Assembly: GCA_017938245.1 (NCBI GenBank)
Contig: JAGBBX010000038.1
Coordinates: 1 to 64,000, forward strand
DNA: 64,000 nucleotides
Origin: Bacteroidaceae bacterium
GTDB lineage: Bacteria > Bacteroidota > Bacteroidia > Bacteroidales > Bacteroidaceae
Direction of reading: 5' to 3'
Below the pieces are notes generated by a model. It worked only from the letters and a program-made list of their open reading frames with translations. It ran no database searches and was not told the DNA's origin. Both the position numbers and the translations under genes were made by a program. Positions 36,993 to 45,171 of this stretch are shown here, piece after piece (the stretch's first letter is position 1; every line of letters begins with the position of its first letter).

Positions 36993-38213
36993 ATGGATAC
37001 ATCAGAGATACAGAGAGTGAAGCAGCAGTTTGGAATTATTGGCAATGCCCCCGAACTATTGCGTGCCATTGATACGGCTATTCAGGTAGCGCATACCGAC
37101 CTTACTGTACTCGTCACAGGCGAGAGTGGAGCGGGAAAGGAGTTTTTTCCACAGATAATACATAAAAACAGCGCACGTAAGCACGGAAAGTATTTCGCTG
37201 TGAACTGTGGTGCAATACCTGAAGGAACAATAGATTCGGAACTTTTTGGACACGTAAAGGGCGCTTTTACCGATGCTGTCAGCGAACGTCGGGGATATTT
37301 CAGTGAAGCCGATGGAGGAACGATTTTCCTTGACGAGGTGGGCGAGTTGCCAATGTCAACCCAGGCCCGTCTGTTGCGTGTGCTTGAGAATGGAGAGTAT
37401 ATACGCGTAGGCTCGTCAAAGGTCGAAAAAACCGATGTCCGCATTGTTTGTGCAACCAACGTAAACCTGCCCGAGGCTATTAAGAACGGCCGATTCCGTG
37501 AAGATTTGTACTATCGTCTCTGTACTGTGCCAATTTCTGTTCCCCCACTGCGCGAGCGTGGCAATGATGTTCTGCTGCTTTTCAAAAAATTTGCATTGGA
37601 CTTCTCGGCAAAATACAATATACCTAAAATTGAACTCGACGATGCTGCCGCCGAGGCTATTCTCGGATATTCGTGGCCGGGTAATATACGACAACTGAAA
37701 AACATTGCCGAGCGCATTTCAATTCTTGAACTAGACCGCAAGATAACAGGGGCGATAATGCAGAATTATATCCCATCGCAGGGTAGTAATAATCTTCCGG
37801 TGCTTACCTCGTCGCAGAATGCTGGGAAGAGCGAGCGAGAGATGCTTTATACGCTTCTTTTTGATATGCGGCGGGAGATAAACGAACTTCGCACCAAGGT
37901 AAACGACCTGATGGGTGTGCACGATGCACAGGCACAGGATACGGCATTGCAACCCTATCATCAGCAACCCGAAATGTTGCATAGCGGCGGTACAATACAT
38001 ATACAGGCACCGTCGCATATTCAGGTACAGCAGCCCATACCGGTGCACGAGGTTGAGTATGTCGATGAGACACTCTCGCTCGAGGATGTTCAAAAGAAAA
38101 CCATTATATCGGCCCTTGATAGAAATCACGGACGCAGATGCGACGCTGCACGTGAATTGGGTATCTCGGAGCGCACATTATATCGCAAAATAAAAGAATA
38201 TGGTATCGAATAA
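36993..38213 (+). CDS. Sigma-54-dependent transcriptional activator without a receiver domain
   Basis: A 406-residue AAA+ enhancer-binding protein. The AAA+ domain begins almost at residue 1: Walker A GESGAGKE (43-50), the sigma-54 contact loop GAFTDA (90-95, where the common form is GAFTGA), Walker B GGTIFLDEVGELP, and the sensor region FREDLYYRL. PWxG-type YSWPGNIRQLKNIAERI follows. A Gln/His-rich linker (about 300-355) leads to a Fis-type helix-turn-helix (CDAARELGISERTLYRKIKEYG). With no N-terminal sensory domain, activity is probably set by abundance or a partner. Its end overlaps lptE by 14 bp. Confidence 0.92.
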   Translation: MDTSEIQRVKQQFGIIGNAPELLRAIDTAIQVAHTDLTVLVTGESGAGKEFFPQIIHKNSARKHGKYFAVNCGAIPEGTIDSELFGHVKGAFTDAVSERRGYFSEADGGTIFLDEVGELPMSTQARLLRVLENGEYIRVGSSKVEKTDVRIVCATNVNLPEAIKNGRFREDLYYRLCTVPISVPPLRERGNDVLLLFKKFALDFSAKYNIPKIELDDAAAEAILGYSWPGNIRQLKNIAERISILELDRKITGAIMQNYIPSQGSNNLPVLTSSQNAGKSEREMLYTLLFDMRREINELRTKVNDLMGVHDAQAQDTALQPYHQQPEMLHSGGTIHIQAPSHIQVQQPIPVHEVEYVDETLSLEDVQKKTIISALDRNHGRRCDAARELGISERTLYRKIKEYGIE

Positions 38214-38727
38214 ACTGCGTAATACACTATTTGCTCTACTACCGCTTTTTGTAGCTGTAGTGCTGGTTGGTTGCAAGGTGAGCTATAAACTCACAGGTGC
38301 ATCCATTGACTATACCAAGGTTAAGACAATATCACTCGAAACTTTCCAGAATCGAGCCGCCTACCAGTGGGGCCCTATGGCGCCAATGCTCAACGAGGCT
38401 CTTAGCGATGCTTTTGTGCAGAAAACAAAATTGCGTCAGGTGCAGCGTGGCGGTGACTTGCAACTTGCCGGTGAGATTACCGCATACGACCAATTCAATA
38501 AGTCAATCTCGGCCGATGGCTATTCGGCGATGGTTCAGCTGAAGATAACGGTAAACGTGCGCTTTACTAACAACACCAATCACGACGAAGATTTTGAACG
38601 TTCATTCTCGGCAACGAGGGATTTTGATGCGACACAGTCGCTCGACAGTGTACAAGAGGAACTTGTGACTCAGATGATAAATGAGATTGTAGAGTCGGTC
38701 TTTAATGCAGCTGTGGCAAATTGGTAA
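38200..38727 (+). CDS. lptE: LptE-family LPS assembly lipoprotein
   Basis: A 175-residue outer-membrane lipoprotein: the signal peptide ends at VVLVGCK (Cys at about 25) and is followed by VSYKLTGASIDYTKVKTISLETFQNR, typical of the Bacteroidetes LptE family. In LPS export, LptE plugs and stabilises LptD. The core has the expected alternating alpha/beta character (NEALSDAFVQKTKLRQV, GDLQLAGEITAY). It starts inside the end of the sigma-54 activator gene, so the two are translationally linked, and it is followed 6 bp later by the TPR gene. Confidence 0.88.
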   Translation: MVSNKLRNTLFALLPLFVAVVLVGCKVSYKLTGASIDYTKVKTISLETFQNRAAYQWGPMAPMLNEALSDAFVQKTKLRQVQRGGDLQLAGEITAYDQFNKSISADGYSAMVQLKITVNVRFTNNTNHDEDFERSFSATRDFDATQSLDSVQEELVTQMINEIVESVFNAAVANW

Positions 38728-38733
38728 TTCCTG

Positions 38734-39441
38734 ATGGAGGCATTGGTTAAATATATATCCAACCCAGAAGAGCTGAATAGGGATACTCTCTACGAGCTTA
38801 GATTGCTTGTAGGACGCTTCCCCTATTTCGATGCTGCACGTCTCTTGATGCTGAAAAACCTTTATCTTCTGCACGATATTGAGTTTGGTAAGGAGTTGCG
38901 TAAGGCTGCACTCTATTTGAAGAACCGTAGAGTGCTTTTCGAACTGATGGAGGGCTATGGTGCGCCTGTGGCCGAGCAAATTGTAGAGGAGGAGCCTACT
39001 CTTGACCGTACAATGACGCTTATAGATGCTTTCCTCGATACTTTGCCAAAAGATAAATTCTCACTGGAGGCCGAAGGAGCAGCGGCTATCGACTATGCTT
39101 CGGCCTATCTGAAAGAACCCGAAGAGACCATCGCAGAGGAGATACCGAAATTGCGCGGTCAAGACCTTATAGACGACTTTTTGTCGGCAGGCAACGAAAA
39201 AATATCACTGCAACTGCGTAACGAGAATGAGACGCAACTTGACGAAATGCAGGAGAGTCTCCCATCGGATAGCTCATTTTTTACAGAAACCCTTGCTAAT
39301 ATTTACATTAAACAGGGAAAATATGACAAGGCTCTTGAAATTATTCGGCGATTATGTTTGGAATATCCGAATAAAAACCGTTACTTTGCAGACCAAATTA
39401 GATTTTTAGAGAAATTAGTTAAACATACAAAAAGAAAATAA
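38734..39441 (+). CDS. TPR-containing protein between lptE and secG
   Basis: The 235-residue product has no signal peptide. Its first 80 residues are helical (ELRLLVGRFPYFDAARLLMLKNLYLL), the middle is acidic, and the C-terminus holds a clear TPR motif (TETLANIYIKQGKYDKALEIIRRLCLEYP). Proteins like this sit upstream of secG in related genomes but have no assigned function. TPRs usually mediate protein contacts; an envelope-assembly adaptor would fit the neighbours, but that is inference. Spacing is 6 bp from lptE and 3 bp to secG, so all are co-transcribed. Confidence 0.8.
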   Translation: MEALVKYISNPEELNRDTLYELRLLVGRFPYFDAARLLMLKNLYLLHDIEFGKELRKAALYLKNRRVLFELMEGYGAPVAEQIVEEEPTLDRTMTLIDAFLDTLPKDKFSLEAEGAAAIDYASAYLKEPEETIAEEIPKLRGQDLIDDFLSAGNEKISLQLRNENETQLDEMQESLPSDSSFFTETLANIYIKQGKYDKALEIIRRLCLEYPNKNRYFADQIRFLEKLVKHTKRK

Positions 39442-39444
39442 GAA

Positions 39445-39795
39445 ATGTATACACTTTTTTTAGTAGTGGTTTTGGTGGCAGCTGTGCTGATGTGTGGAAT
39501 TGTTTTGATTCAGAACTCAAAGGGTGGTGGTCTTGCATCTAACTTTGCATCTTCTAATCAGATTATGGGCGTAAGAAAGACTGCCGATTTTCTTGAGGTT
39601 TCTACTTGGACACTGGCTGCTGTAATGGCAATTTGCAGCATAGGTGCTTCTATCTCACTTCCCAACAGCACGATAGAGGTCGGTAGTGCTGTGCAGCAGA
39701 ATGCAGTAGAGAATAGCGGTGTAAACCCTATGGCACCTACCGGATTCGAGCAGCCTGCTGTTGAGGAGGCTCCCGCTGCACCTGCAGCTGAGTAA
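39445..39795 (+). CDS. secG: Preprotein translocase subunit SecG
   Basis: A 116-residue inner-membrane protein with two transmembrane segments (about 1-20 and 52-70) separated by the family loop IVLIQNSKGGGLASNFASSNQIMGVRKTADFL. SecG supports SecYEG-driven export. The C-terminal tail is Ala/Pro/Glu-rich and low-complexity, as in other Bacteroidetes SecG. It is the last gene of the activator-lptE-TPR-secG run and precedes a terminator. Confidence 0.94.
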   Translation: MYTLFLVVVLVAAVLMCGIVLIQNSKGGGLASNFASSNQIMGVRKTADFLEVSTWTLAAVMAICSIGASISLPNSTIEVGSAVQQNAVENSGVNPMAPTGFEQPAVEEAPAAPAAE

Positions 39796-39812
39796 GCAAG
39801 AATTTATAAAGA

Positions 39813-39870
39813 GATAACAACAATAAGGATGTACCTTAAAAGGCACATCCTTATTGTTGTTACTTTTTAT
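39813..39870. terminator. Terminator after secG
   Basis: AACAACAATAAGGATGTACC and GGCACATCCTTATTGTTGTT form a long stem (one mismatch) with a TTAAAA-type loop, followed by ACTTTTTATT. Confidence 0.9.
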
Positions 39871-39906
39871 TGAGGTGTTTTGTAACCCTACCCGTCTCTT
39901 TTCTCT

Positions 39907-41025
39907 TTATTTACTTCGACTCTTAATAGGTGCAATATGTAGTTTCTGCTTTATTACAGCAGCACCAAACATACATCCCGAGGCCGGGACAAGTTTACAG
40001 TCGGTACAATCGGTGAGGCTGTTAACCATTATTGCCAATACACCGATATTCATTCTGAGGTTAATCTCTATACAGGGATGTACGACAATGTTTCCATTCT
40101 CACGAGCAGTGAGCATATCTATTCCAACTACACCGCTGTATTTGCCGCTTAGAGTCGTTGTTAGAAGGGTGCTGTGAGCGGTAATAAGCGTGTCGAGCAA
40201 CTCTTCGGGACATCCACTCTTTGTTATAAGCTCTTTGAGCGTGTCTTGTGGGGCTACGATGTTGTGTCCATAATATCCGTTACCCCCTGCAACAAATACC
40301 GAGTAACCAAGAAACCGGGCTTTCCCATCTGGCGTTATGTAATACTCAAGGGCAAAATCGAGTATCTTATCGTATAGCTTGTCGGCAATAAAACCGCCTT
40401 GACGCGTTATAAAACCTGTCAGTTTTTCGCGGATAGAGGGCTCGTCAAGGTTGTTGGCGGCAAATACTCCGCGTCCGCTGCTCGACCAAGGCGATTTGAA
40501 GATTGTTCTTTCGGGTGTTTGCAGCTCTTCGAGGCTTTTTATAAAACGCATCTTGTCGCCTGCTAAGATGGTTTTATATTCCGATAGCACGGTTTCATTT
40601 AATAGCTTAACTACATACTCTGCGGCAAACTCTCGGCTCGATAGTGCTCGCATTATTTCAATGGCGCGGTCGGTAGGAAGAAGGGTGCCGGGCATACCAA
40701 AGCGACGAAAACGCTCGGCCGAGGCACGGCTCCAACCCCAGGGCGAGGGGCGAAAATCGCACCCTGCGCATTGGCGCAGGGTGTTATATCCCTCATCTTC
40801 GGTTATAAAGATTATGTCTCGGTTGTATTGTGAAAAGAAATTCTCTACGGCTCTTTTGTCTGCTCCTTGTGGTAATAGTACAGCATCGCCCTCATTGGCC
40901 CACCACCAAGGGAGTGGGGCGAGGTCTCGTTCCATCTGTGTCACACTTTTCGGTGCAATGTACTCTTTGCTCCCTTGCGCAAGTGCAAGGTCGTTAGAGC
41001 AGTTGAAAAGATGCAGACGTTGCAT
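39907..41025 (-). CDS. ATP-grasp-like protein of unknown substrate
   Basis: A 372-residue cytoplasmic protein with no signal peptide. The first half resembles an unnamed Bacteroidales family (FNCSNDLALAQGSKEYIAPKSV, PSPWGWSRASAERFRRFG). The second half looks like an ATP-grasp catalytic domain: TIFKSPWSSSGRGVFA (candidate ATP-binding Lys and glycine loop), ALEYYITPDGKARFLGYSVF, and VVHPCIEINLRMNIG, where Glu and Asn would hold magnesium. ATP-grasp enzymes join a carboxylate to an amine or thiol. The substrate is unknown. It is 17 bp downstream of ribH and may share its transcript. Confidence 0.7.
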   Translation of the reverse strand: MQRLHLFNCSNDLALAQGSKEYIAPKSVTQMERDLAPLPWWWANEGDAVLLPQGADKRAVENFFSQYNRDIIFITEDEGYNTLRQCAGCDFRPSPWGWSRASAERFRRFGMPGTLLPTDRAIEIMRALSSREFAAEYVVKLLNETVLSEYKTILAGDKMRFIKSLEELQTPERTIFKSPWSSSGRGVFAANNLDEPSIREKLTGFITRQGGFIADKLYDKILDFALEYYITPDGKARFLGYSVFVAGGNGYYGHNIVAPQDTLKELITKSGCPEELLDTLITAHSTLLTTTLSGKYSGVVGIDMLTARENGNIVVHPCIEINLRMNIGVLAIMVNSLTDCTDCKLVPASGCMFGAAVIKQKLHIAPIKSRSK

Positions 41026-41042
41026 TTTGTTCTATACTGTTG

Positions 41043-41552
41043 CTATTTGACCAGCCCTTCGCTGCGCAGCCAATCGTGACGATCCATCATATGAAGCGCT
41101 GTAACTGCACACTCGTCGCCCTTGTTACCCAAACGTCCACCACTGCGCTCCTGTGCCTGTAAAAGGTTGTTTGTGGTTATAAGGCCGAATATTACCGGGG
41201 TATCGTACTCTACATTCAGCTTGGATAGTCCGGCAGTCACTCCCTCGCATATATAGTCGAAATGTGGTGTATCGCCACGAATCACGCAACCAATTGCTAT
41301 GATGCTGTCGAATCTATTGCTCTTAGCCATTTGTGTAGCGCCGTAGATAAGTTCGAAACTGCCGGGAACACTCATTATAGTAATGTCAGATTGCTCTACA
41401 CCGTTGTCTATAAGTGTCTTTATGGCTCCGTCGCGTAGTGCATAAGTTATTTCGGAGTTCCACTCGGCATATACTATTCCTACCTTTTTGTTTTTTCCCG
41501 ATGGTGTTACATTGGGGTCGTAGTCCGATAGATTGTGTAATTCTGTTGCCAT
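41043..41552 (-). CDS. ribH: 6,7-dimethyl-8-ribityllumazine synthase
   Basis: RibH joins the ribitylamino-uracil and dihydroxybutanone phosphate in riboflavin synthesis. The 169-residue product shows VGIVYAEWNSEIT, VPGSFELIYGA, IAIGCVIRGDTPHFDYICEGVT (with the active-site His region) and FGLITTNNLLQAQERSGG. It is somewhat long at the C-terminus but ordinary. No FMN riboswitch is visible in the 247 bp upstream. It is divergent from the MATE gene. Confidence 0.95.
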   Translation of the reverse strand: MATELHNLSDYDPNVTPSGKNKKVGIVYAEWNSEITYALRDGAIKTLIDNGVEQSDITIMSVPGSFELIYGATQMAKSNRFDSIIAIGCVIRGDTPHFDYICEGVTAGLSKLNVEYDTPVIFGLITTNNLLQAQERSGGRLGNKGDECAVTALHMMDRHDWLRSEGLVK

Positions 41553-41757
41553 ATTCTCTTTCTGTTCTATTTCAATTAATTTTATGTTACTGCAAACTTA
41601 CAAAAAAACGTCGGAATAATCAACCGGAATCGTAATAATAGCCTATTATTGCGACTTTTTACCATTACGATACTTCATTGGCGAGAGCTTTGATTTAATA
41701 TTCAATACCTATTGATTTATTATTCACAACCTTTGAATAGCAAATCCGTGTTTATGA

Positions 41758-41789
41758 TTTGGATTTTCGGCAAATATTTTGTATCTTTA
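41758..41789 (+). promoter_or_regulatory. Promoter of the MATE gene
   Basis: TTTG (41758-41761), a 20-base spacer and TATCTTTA (41782-41789; one mismatch from TAnnTTTG). The -7 lies inside the left copy of the 14-bp direct repeat. The ATG is only 10 bases after the box, so the leader would be very short. Confidence 0.45.
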
Positions 41790-41794
41790 CGGAG
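41781..41794 (+). repeat. Left copy of the 14-bp direct repeat bounding the MATE gene
   Basis: GTATCTTTACGGAG, identical to 43129-43142. It lies six bases before the MATE start codon and overlaps its presumed -7 box. Confidence 0.75.
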
Positions 41795-41799
41795 CAGAT

Positions 41800-43128
41800 A
41801 TGAAAGCACAAATAACCAATAGGGAAATATGGAGCATAGCACTCCCCATTATGTTGGGGAATATGGCCCAGACCATCATCAACTTTACAGATACCGCATT
41901 CCTGGGGCATCTTGGTGTGGTTGCTTTGGGGGCATCTATGCTTGCCGGGCTCTTTTATTTTGTATTTACCACGGTGGCGGCCGGCTTTGCAATAGGAATC
42001 CAGATTATTGTGGCACGCCGTTTTGGGGAGAGGAATTACGGGAGGATAGGGGTGATATTCCAGCATGGTTCCCTGTTTGTCCTGTTATTGGGGATGGTAT
42101 TGTTTTCAATATTGTATTTCTTCTCAGATCATCTTCTGCTCTATCTCATAGATTCGCAGAATATTTATGAAGCCTCTCTGGATTATATAAAATACCGCCA
42201 GTGGGGAATTGCCTTTGTGTGTTTCAACTTCCTCTACAGGGCCTTGTATGTGGGGATATCCAATACAAAGGTGATTACATATTCTACCATAATTATGGCG
42301 GTTGTGAACATAGCGCTGGATTATTGCCTTATATTCGGCAATTTGGGGCTCCCGCAGATGGGTATTGGCGGAGCGGCACTGGCATCGTTGTGTGCGGAGA
42401 TCTCTGCTTTTGTGTTCTTTACGGCATATACTTATATTACACTGGGAAAGAGGGAGTACGGTATGTTCAGCATTCACGCTCCGGAGCCTGAACTTATGGG
42501 GAGGATACTTAAGATTTCCACCCCTACAATGGTGCAGAAACTTTTCTCCTTCAGTGTATGGTTCATCTTTTTTGTACTTATAGAGAAGATGGGGGAAACC
42601 GCTACCGGAATCTCATCCATAACAAGGAGCATCTATATGATACTCATAACCCCTTGCTTTGCATTTTCAACCACCACAAATACTCTGGTGAGCAGAATTA
42701 TAGGTGAAGGGAAAAGGGAACAGGTCTTCCCGACAATAAACAAGGTGCTGAAGAATTGCATGTTGTGCACAATCCCCATTCTGATAATTGTTGCACTTTT
42801 CCCCGTTCAGATTGCCGGCATATACACAGATGACCTGGATTTTGCCCGGATGGTTGTCCCTTCCATTCTTGTAATATGCAGCGGGACAATTTTCCAGGGA
42901 ATAGGCAATGCTTATTTTGAGGCTGTTTCGGGTACTGGAAACACCTCTGCAGCCCTGTATCTGGAGACTGCAATCCTGGTGGTATATATCCTTTTCATTG
43001 TGGCAATGACACACCTTACCACAAGGGTGGAACTGGTATGGACCGCAGAGATCCTCTATGGTGCACTGCTTGGAATCCTATGCTGTCTTTATATGAAGTT
43101 TGCAAGGTGGGACAGGAAGAGTATTTGA
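41800..43128 (+). CDS. MATE-family multidrug/toxin efflux transporter, probably acquired
   Basis: The protein (442 aa from ATG 41800, MKAQITNREIWSIALPIMLGN) has twelve predicted membrane segments and the two repeated halves of MATE transporters, which export cationic drugs or metabolites with Na+ or H+ gradients. Family segments include MAQTIINFTDTAFLGHLG and GIQIIVARRFGERNYGRIG. The coding style differs from all neighbours: AGG supplies most arginine codons and GGG is common, while neighbours use CGT/CGC, GGT/GGC and TCG heavily. A 14-bp direct repeat bounds the gene exactly. Both point to horizontal acquisition. The specificity is unknown. Confidence 0.92.
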   Translation: MKAQITNREIWSIALPIMLGNMAQTIINFTDTAFLGHLGVVALGASMLAGLFYFVFTTVAAGFAIGIQIIVARRFGERNYGRIGVIFQHGSLFVLLLGMVLFSILYFFSDHLLLYLIDSQNIYEASLDYIKYRQWGIAFVCFNFLYRALYVGISNTKVITYSTIIMAVVNIALDYCLIFGNLGLPQMGIGGAALASLCAEISAFVFFTAYTYITLGKREYGMFSIHAPEPELMGRILKISTPTMVQKLFSFSVWFIFFVLIEKMGETATGISSITRSIYMILITPCFAFSTTTNTLVSRIIGEGKREQVFPTINKVLKNCMLCTIPILIIVALFPVQIAGIYTDDLDFARMVVPSILVICSGTIFQGIGNAYFEAVSGTGNTSAALYLETAILVVYILFIVAMTHLTTRVELVWTAEILYGALLGILCCLYMKFARWDRKSI

Positions 43129-43142
43129 GTATCTTTACGGAG
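43129..43142 (+). repeat. Right copy of the 14-bp direct repeat bounding the MATE gene
   Basis: GTATCTTTACGGAG begins at the base after the MATE stop codon and is identical to 41781-41794. It does not precede a plus-strand gene, so it has no evident promoter role. Confidence 0.75.
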
Positions 43143-43152
43143 AGGCATTTTG

Positions 43153-44259
43153 CTACTCTTTCATAATGTATTCGCCCGTCTCTTTGTTGTACTTATCGAA
43201 AAGTCTGCGGCTGTCTTCTATAAACTCATCTATTTTGTAGCGGGATGTGCCGTAAAGAGGAAGAGGCGGACGTGCTGCCGGTAGAATGGTAAAGTTTCGC
43301 ACTCCGTCACGTCCCGGGCGGGCTACCCAGGTTAGGGCATATTCCAACGCACCAAGATATACCAGTTCGCCAAAACGGTACATTGTAATCTTGGCAAGAG
43401 CGCCTCCGTCGCGCCCTCGTGCATACATTCCCGATATAAGGTTACCCAATGAGTAGACAACGGCGTTTCGTCTCATAGCGACGGTATCGTGTCGAATCTC
43501 CATAGGCTGTAGCACGTGTGGATGACCGCCTATGATGTGGTCGACACCTTGCTCCAAAAGCCAATCGGTAAGTTCCTGTACTCTCTTGGGTGGCAAACTT
43601 ACGTACTCGTCGCCCCAATGGATGCAGGCGATAATTGCATCGGCTTGTCTCTCTCTGGCACGCTTTATATCGGCTGTAATCACCTCCTTGTCTATAAAGT
43701 TTACTATCAGTGGCGGTGGAACCGGAATTCCGTTGGTGCCGTAGGTGTAGTTGAGTATCGCAAGGCGTATTCCCTTCTTTTCTATCATAAGTGGCACTCG
43801 ACGTTCGCGGTCGACACTATCTCGGTATACTCCGCAGTTCTGTATGCCAAGAGAATCCATCATTGCAAGCGTGTGAAGCGCTCCGCGACCTCCTCTGTCG
43901 AGGCAATGGTTGTTGGCAAACAGCAGGACGTCGAATCCTGCACCCTTTGCCGCATACAGAAAACTATCTGGAGCGCAAAATGCAGGATAACCGCTGTAAT
44001 TACCCCTTCCGATAGTAGTTTCAAGATTGGCTATTGCAATGTCAGCTTCCGATACTTCGGCACGTATATAGTCGAAACACGCCGAGTAGCTGTAGCGACC
44101 ATTGCCGCAACGTGCCGCATCTATCTGGCTCTGATGTTGCATCAGGTCACCGCCAAAAAGAATATTCAGACGTGAAAAAGGTTGCACGACACTCTGTGCA
44201 ACCAACATAGAGGCTGACATCAAGAGTGTCGTACATATAACTGTTCGCAAAACTATCAT
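43153..44259 (-). CDS. CapA-family (PGA_cap) metallophosphatase-like protein, exported
   Basis: A 368-residue protein with a signal peptide (TLLMSASMLVAQ). The CapA/PgsA domain is recognised from ILFGGDLMQHQ, IAIANLETTIG, VLLFANNHCLDRGG and IGGHPHVLQPMEI, the metal-binding motifs of a calcineurin-like phosphoesterase. Homologues act in poly-gamma-glutamate capsule or polysaccharide export, but in Bacteroidetes the role is undefined. It lies 9 bp downstream of folD at the end of the DUF4831-ffh-folD run. No terminator is visible in the 24 bp before the MATE gene. Confidence 0.85.
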   Translation of the reverse strand: MIVLRTVICTTLLMSASMLVAQSVVQPFSRLNILFGGDLMQHQSQIDAARCGNGRYSYSACFDYIRAEVSEADIAIANLETTIGRGNYSGYPAFCAPDSFLYAAKGAGFDVLLFANNHCLDRGGRGALHTLAMMDSLGIQNCGVYRDSVDRERRVPLMIEKKGIRLAILNYTYGTNGIPVPPPLIVNFIDKEVITADIKRARERQADAIIACIHWGDEYVSLPPKRVQELTDWLLEQGVDHIIGGHPHVLQPMEIRHDTVAMRRNAVVYSLGNLISGMYARGRDGGALAKITMYRFGELVYLGALEYALTWVARPGRDGVRNFTILPAARPPLPLYGTSRYKIDEFIEDSRRLFDKYNKETGEYIMKE

Positions 44260-44268
44260 TTGCGTCTA

Positions 44269-45147
44269 TCAATAAATCTCGTGTGTGGCAGCAAGAAGAG
44301 TGTTCTTCATAAGTGATACGATGGTCATAGGGCCAACACCGCCGGGAACAGGAGTGATGTATGAGCATTTGGGGGCAACATTCTCGAAGTCCACGTCGCC
44401 ACAAAGACGGAATCCCGACTTTCTTGTTGCATCGGGAACGCGTGTTGTACCCACGTCGATAATCACTGCACCCTCTTTTACCATATCGGCCTTTACGAAA
44501 TGAGGCTGTCCGAGGGCGGCGATTATAATATCGGCAGTGCGACACTCCTCGGCAATATTAGCTGTGTGACTGTGGCACACCGTTACTGTGGCGTCACCGG
44601 GAATCTGCTTCTGCATCATAAGGCTTGCAACAGGCTTACCAACTATATTGCTGCGTCCCAGAACAACGCATTTCTTACCCTTTGTATCGATATTGTATCG
44701 GCGCAAAAGTTCCATAATACCATTGGGGGTAGCCGACAAGAAACAGGGAAGACCAATAGAGAGACGACCTGCGTTTACCGGGTGGAAGCCATCGACATCT
44801 TTGCGATAATCGATAGCCTCGGTTACCTTCTGCTCGTCGATGTGACGAGGAAGAGGCAACTGTACGATGAATCCGTTTACATCGGCATCTTCGTTCAGTT
44901 CCTGTACTTTGGCAAGAAGCTCGGCCTCGGTTACATCATCCTCGTAGCGTATGAGAGTAGATGTAAATCCGCACTCCTCACAGGCGCGTACCTTATTGGC
45001 AACATATGTTTCGCTTCCACCGTCGTGACCAACCAGAATGGCTGCCAAATGGGGACGTTTATTACCTGCAGCAATCATTTTTTCGACCTGCTCGGCAATC
45101 TCTCTCTTTATAGTAGCCGCAATGGCTTTTCCATCTATTAACTGCAT
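44269..45147 (-). CDS. folD: Bifunctional methylenetetrahydrofolate dehydrogenase / cyclohydrolase
   Basis: FolD interconverts methylene-, methenyl- and formyl-tetrahydrofolate. The 292-residue protein contains [15 protein letters not shown] (with the catalytic Lys region), [17 protein letters not shown], the NADP-binding [17 protein letters not shown], and [16 protein letters not shown] at the C-terminus. All motifs are intact. It follows ffh by 24 bp. Confidence 0.96.
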   Translation of the reverse strand: MQLIDGKAIAATIKREIAEQVEKMIAAGNKRPHLAAILVGHDGGSETYVANKVRACEECGFTSTLIRYEDDVTEAELLAKVQELNEDADVNGFIVQLPLPRHIDEQKVTEAIDYRKDVDGFHPVNAGRLSIGLPCFLSATPNGIMELLRRYNIDTKGKKCVVLGRSNIVGKPVASLMMQKQIPGDATVTVCHSHTANIAEECRTADIIIAALGQPHFVKADMVKEGAVIIDVGTTRVPDATRKSGFRLCGDVDFENVAPKCSYITPVPGGVGPMTIVSLMKNTLLAATHEIY

Positions 45148-45171
45148 ATATCTCGGTAATTTAGAATTTTT

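Noticed and set aside
40760..40783. A 10-bp GC-rich hairpin (CACCCTGCGC/GCGCAGGGTG) within the ATP-grasp-like gene
   Set aside because: It encodes ordinary residues in a conserved-looking segment of the protein; nothing suggests a terminator or repeat insertion.
44500..45141. A 213-codon plus-strand frame antisense to folD
   Set aside because: folD is intact on the other strand; the antisense translation shows no domain or signal.
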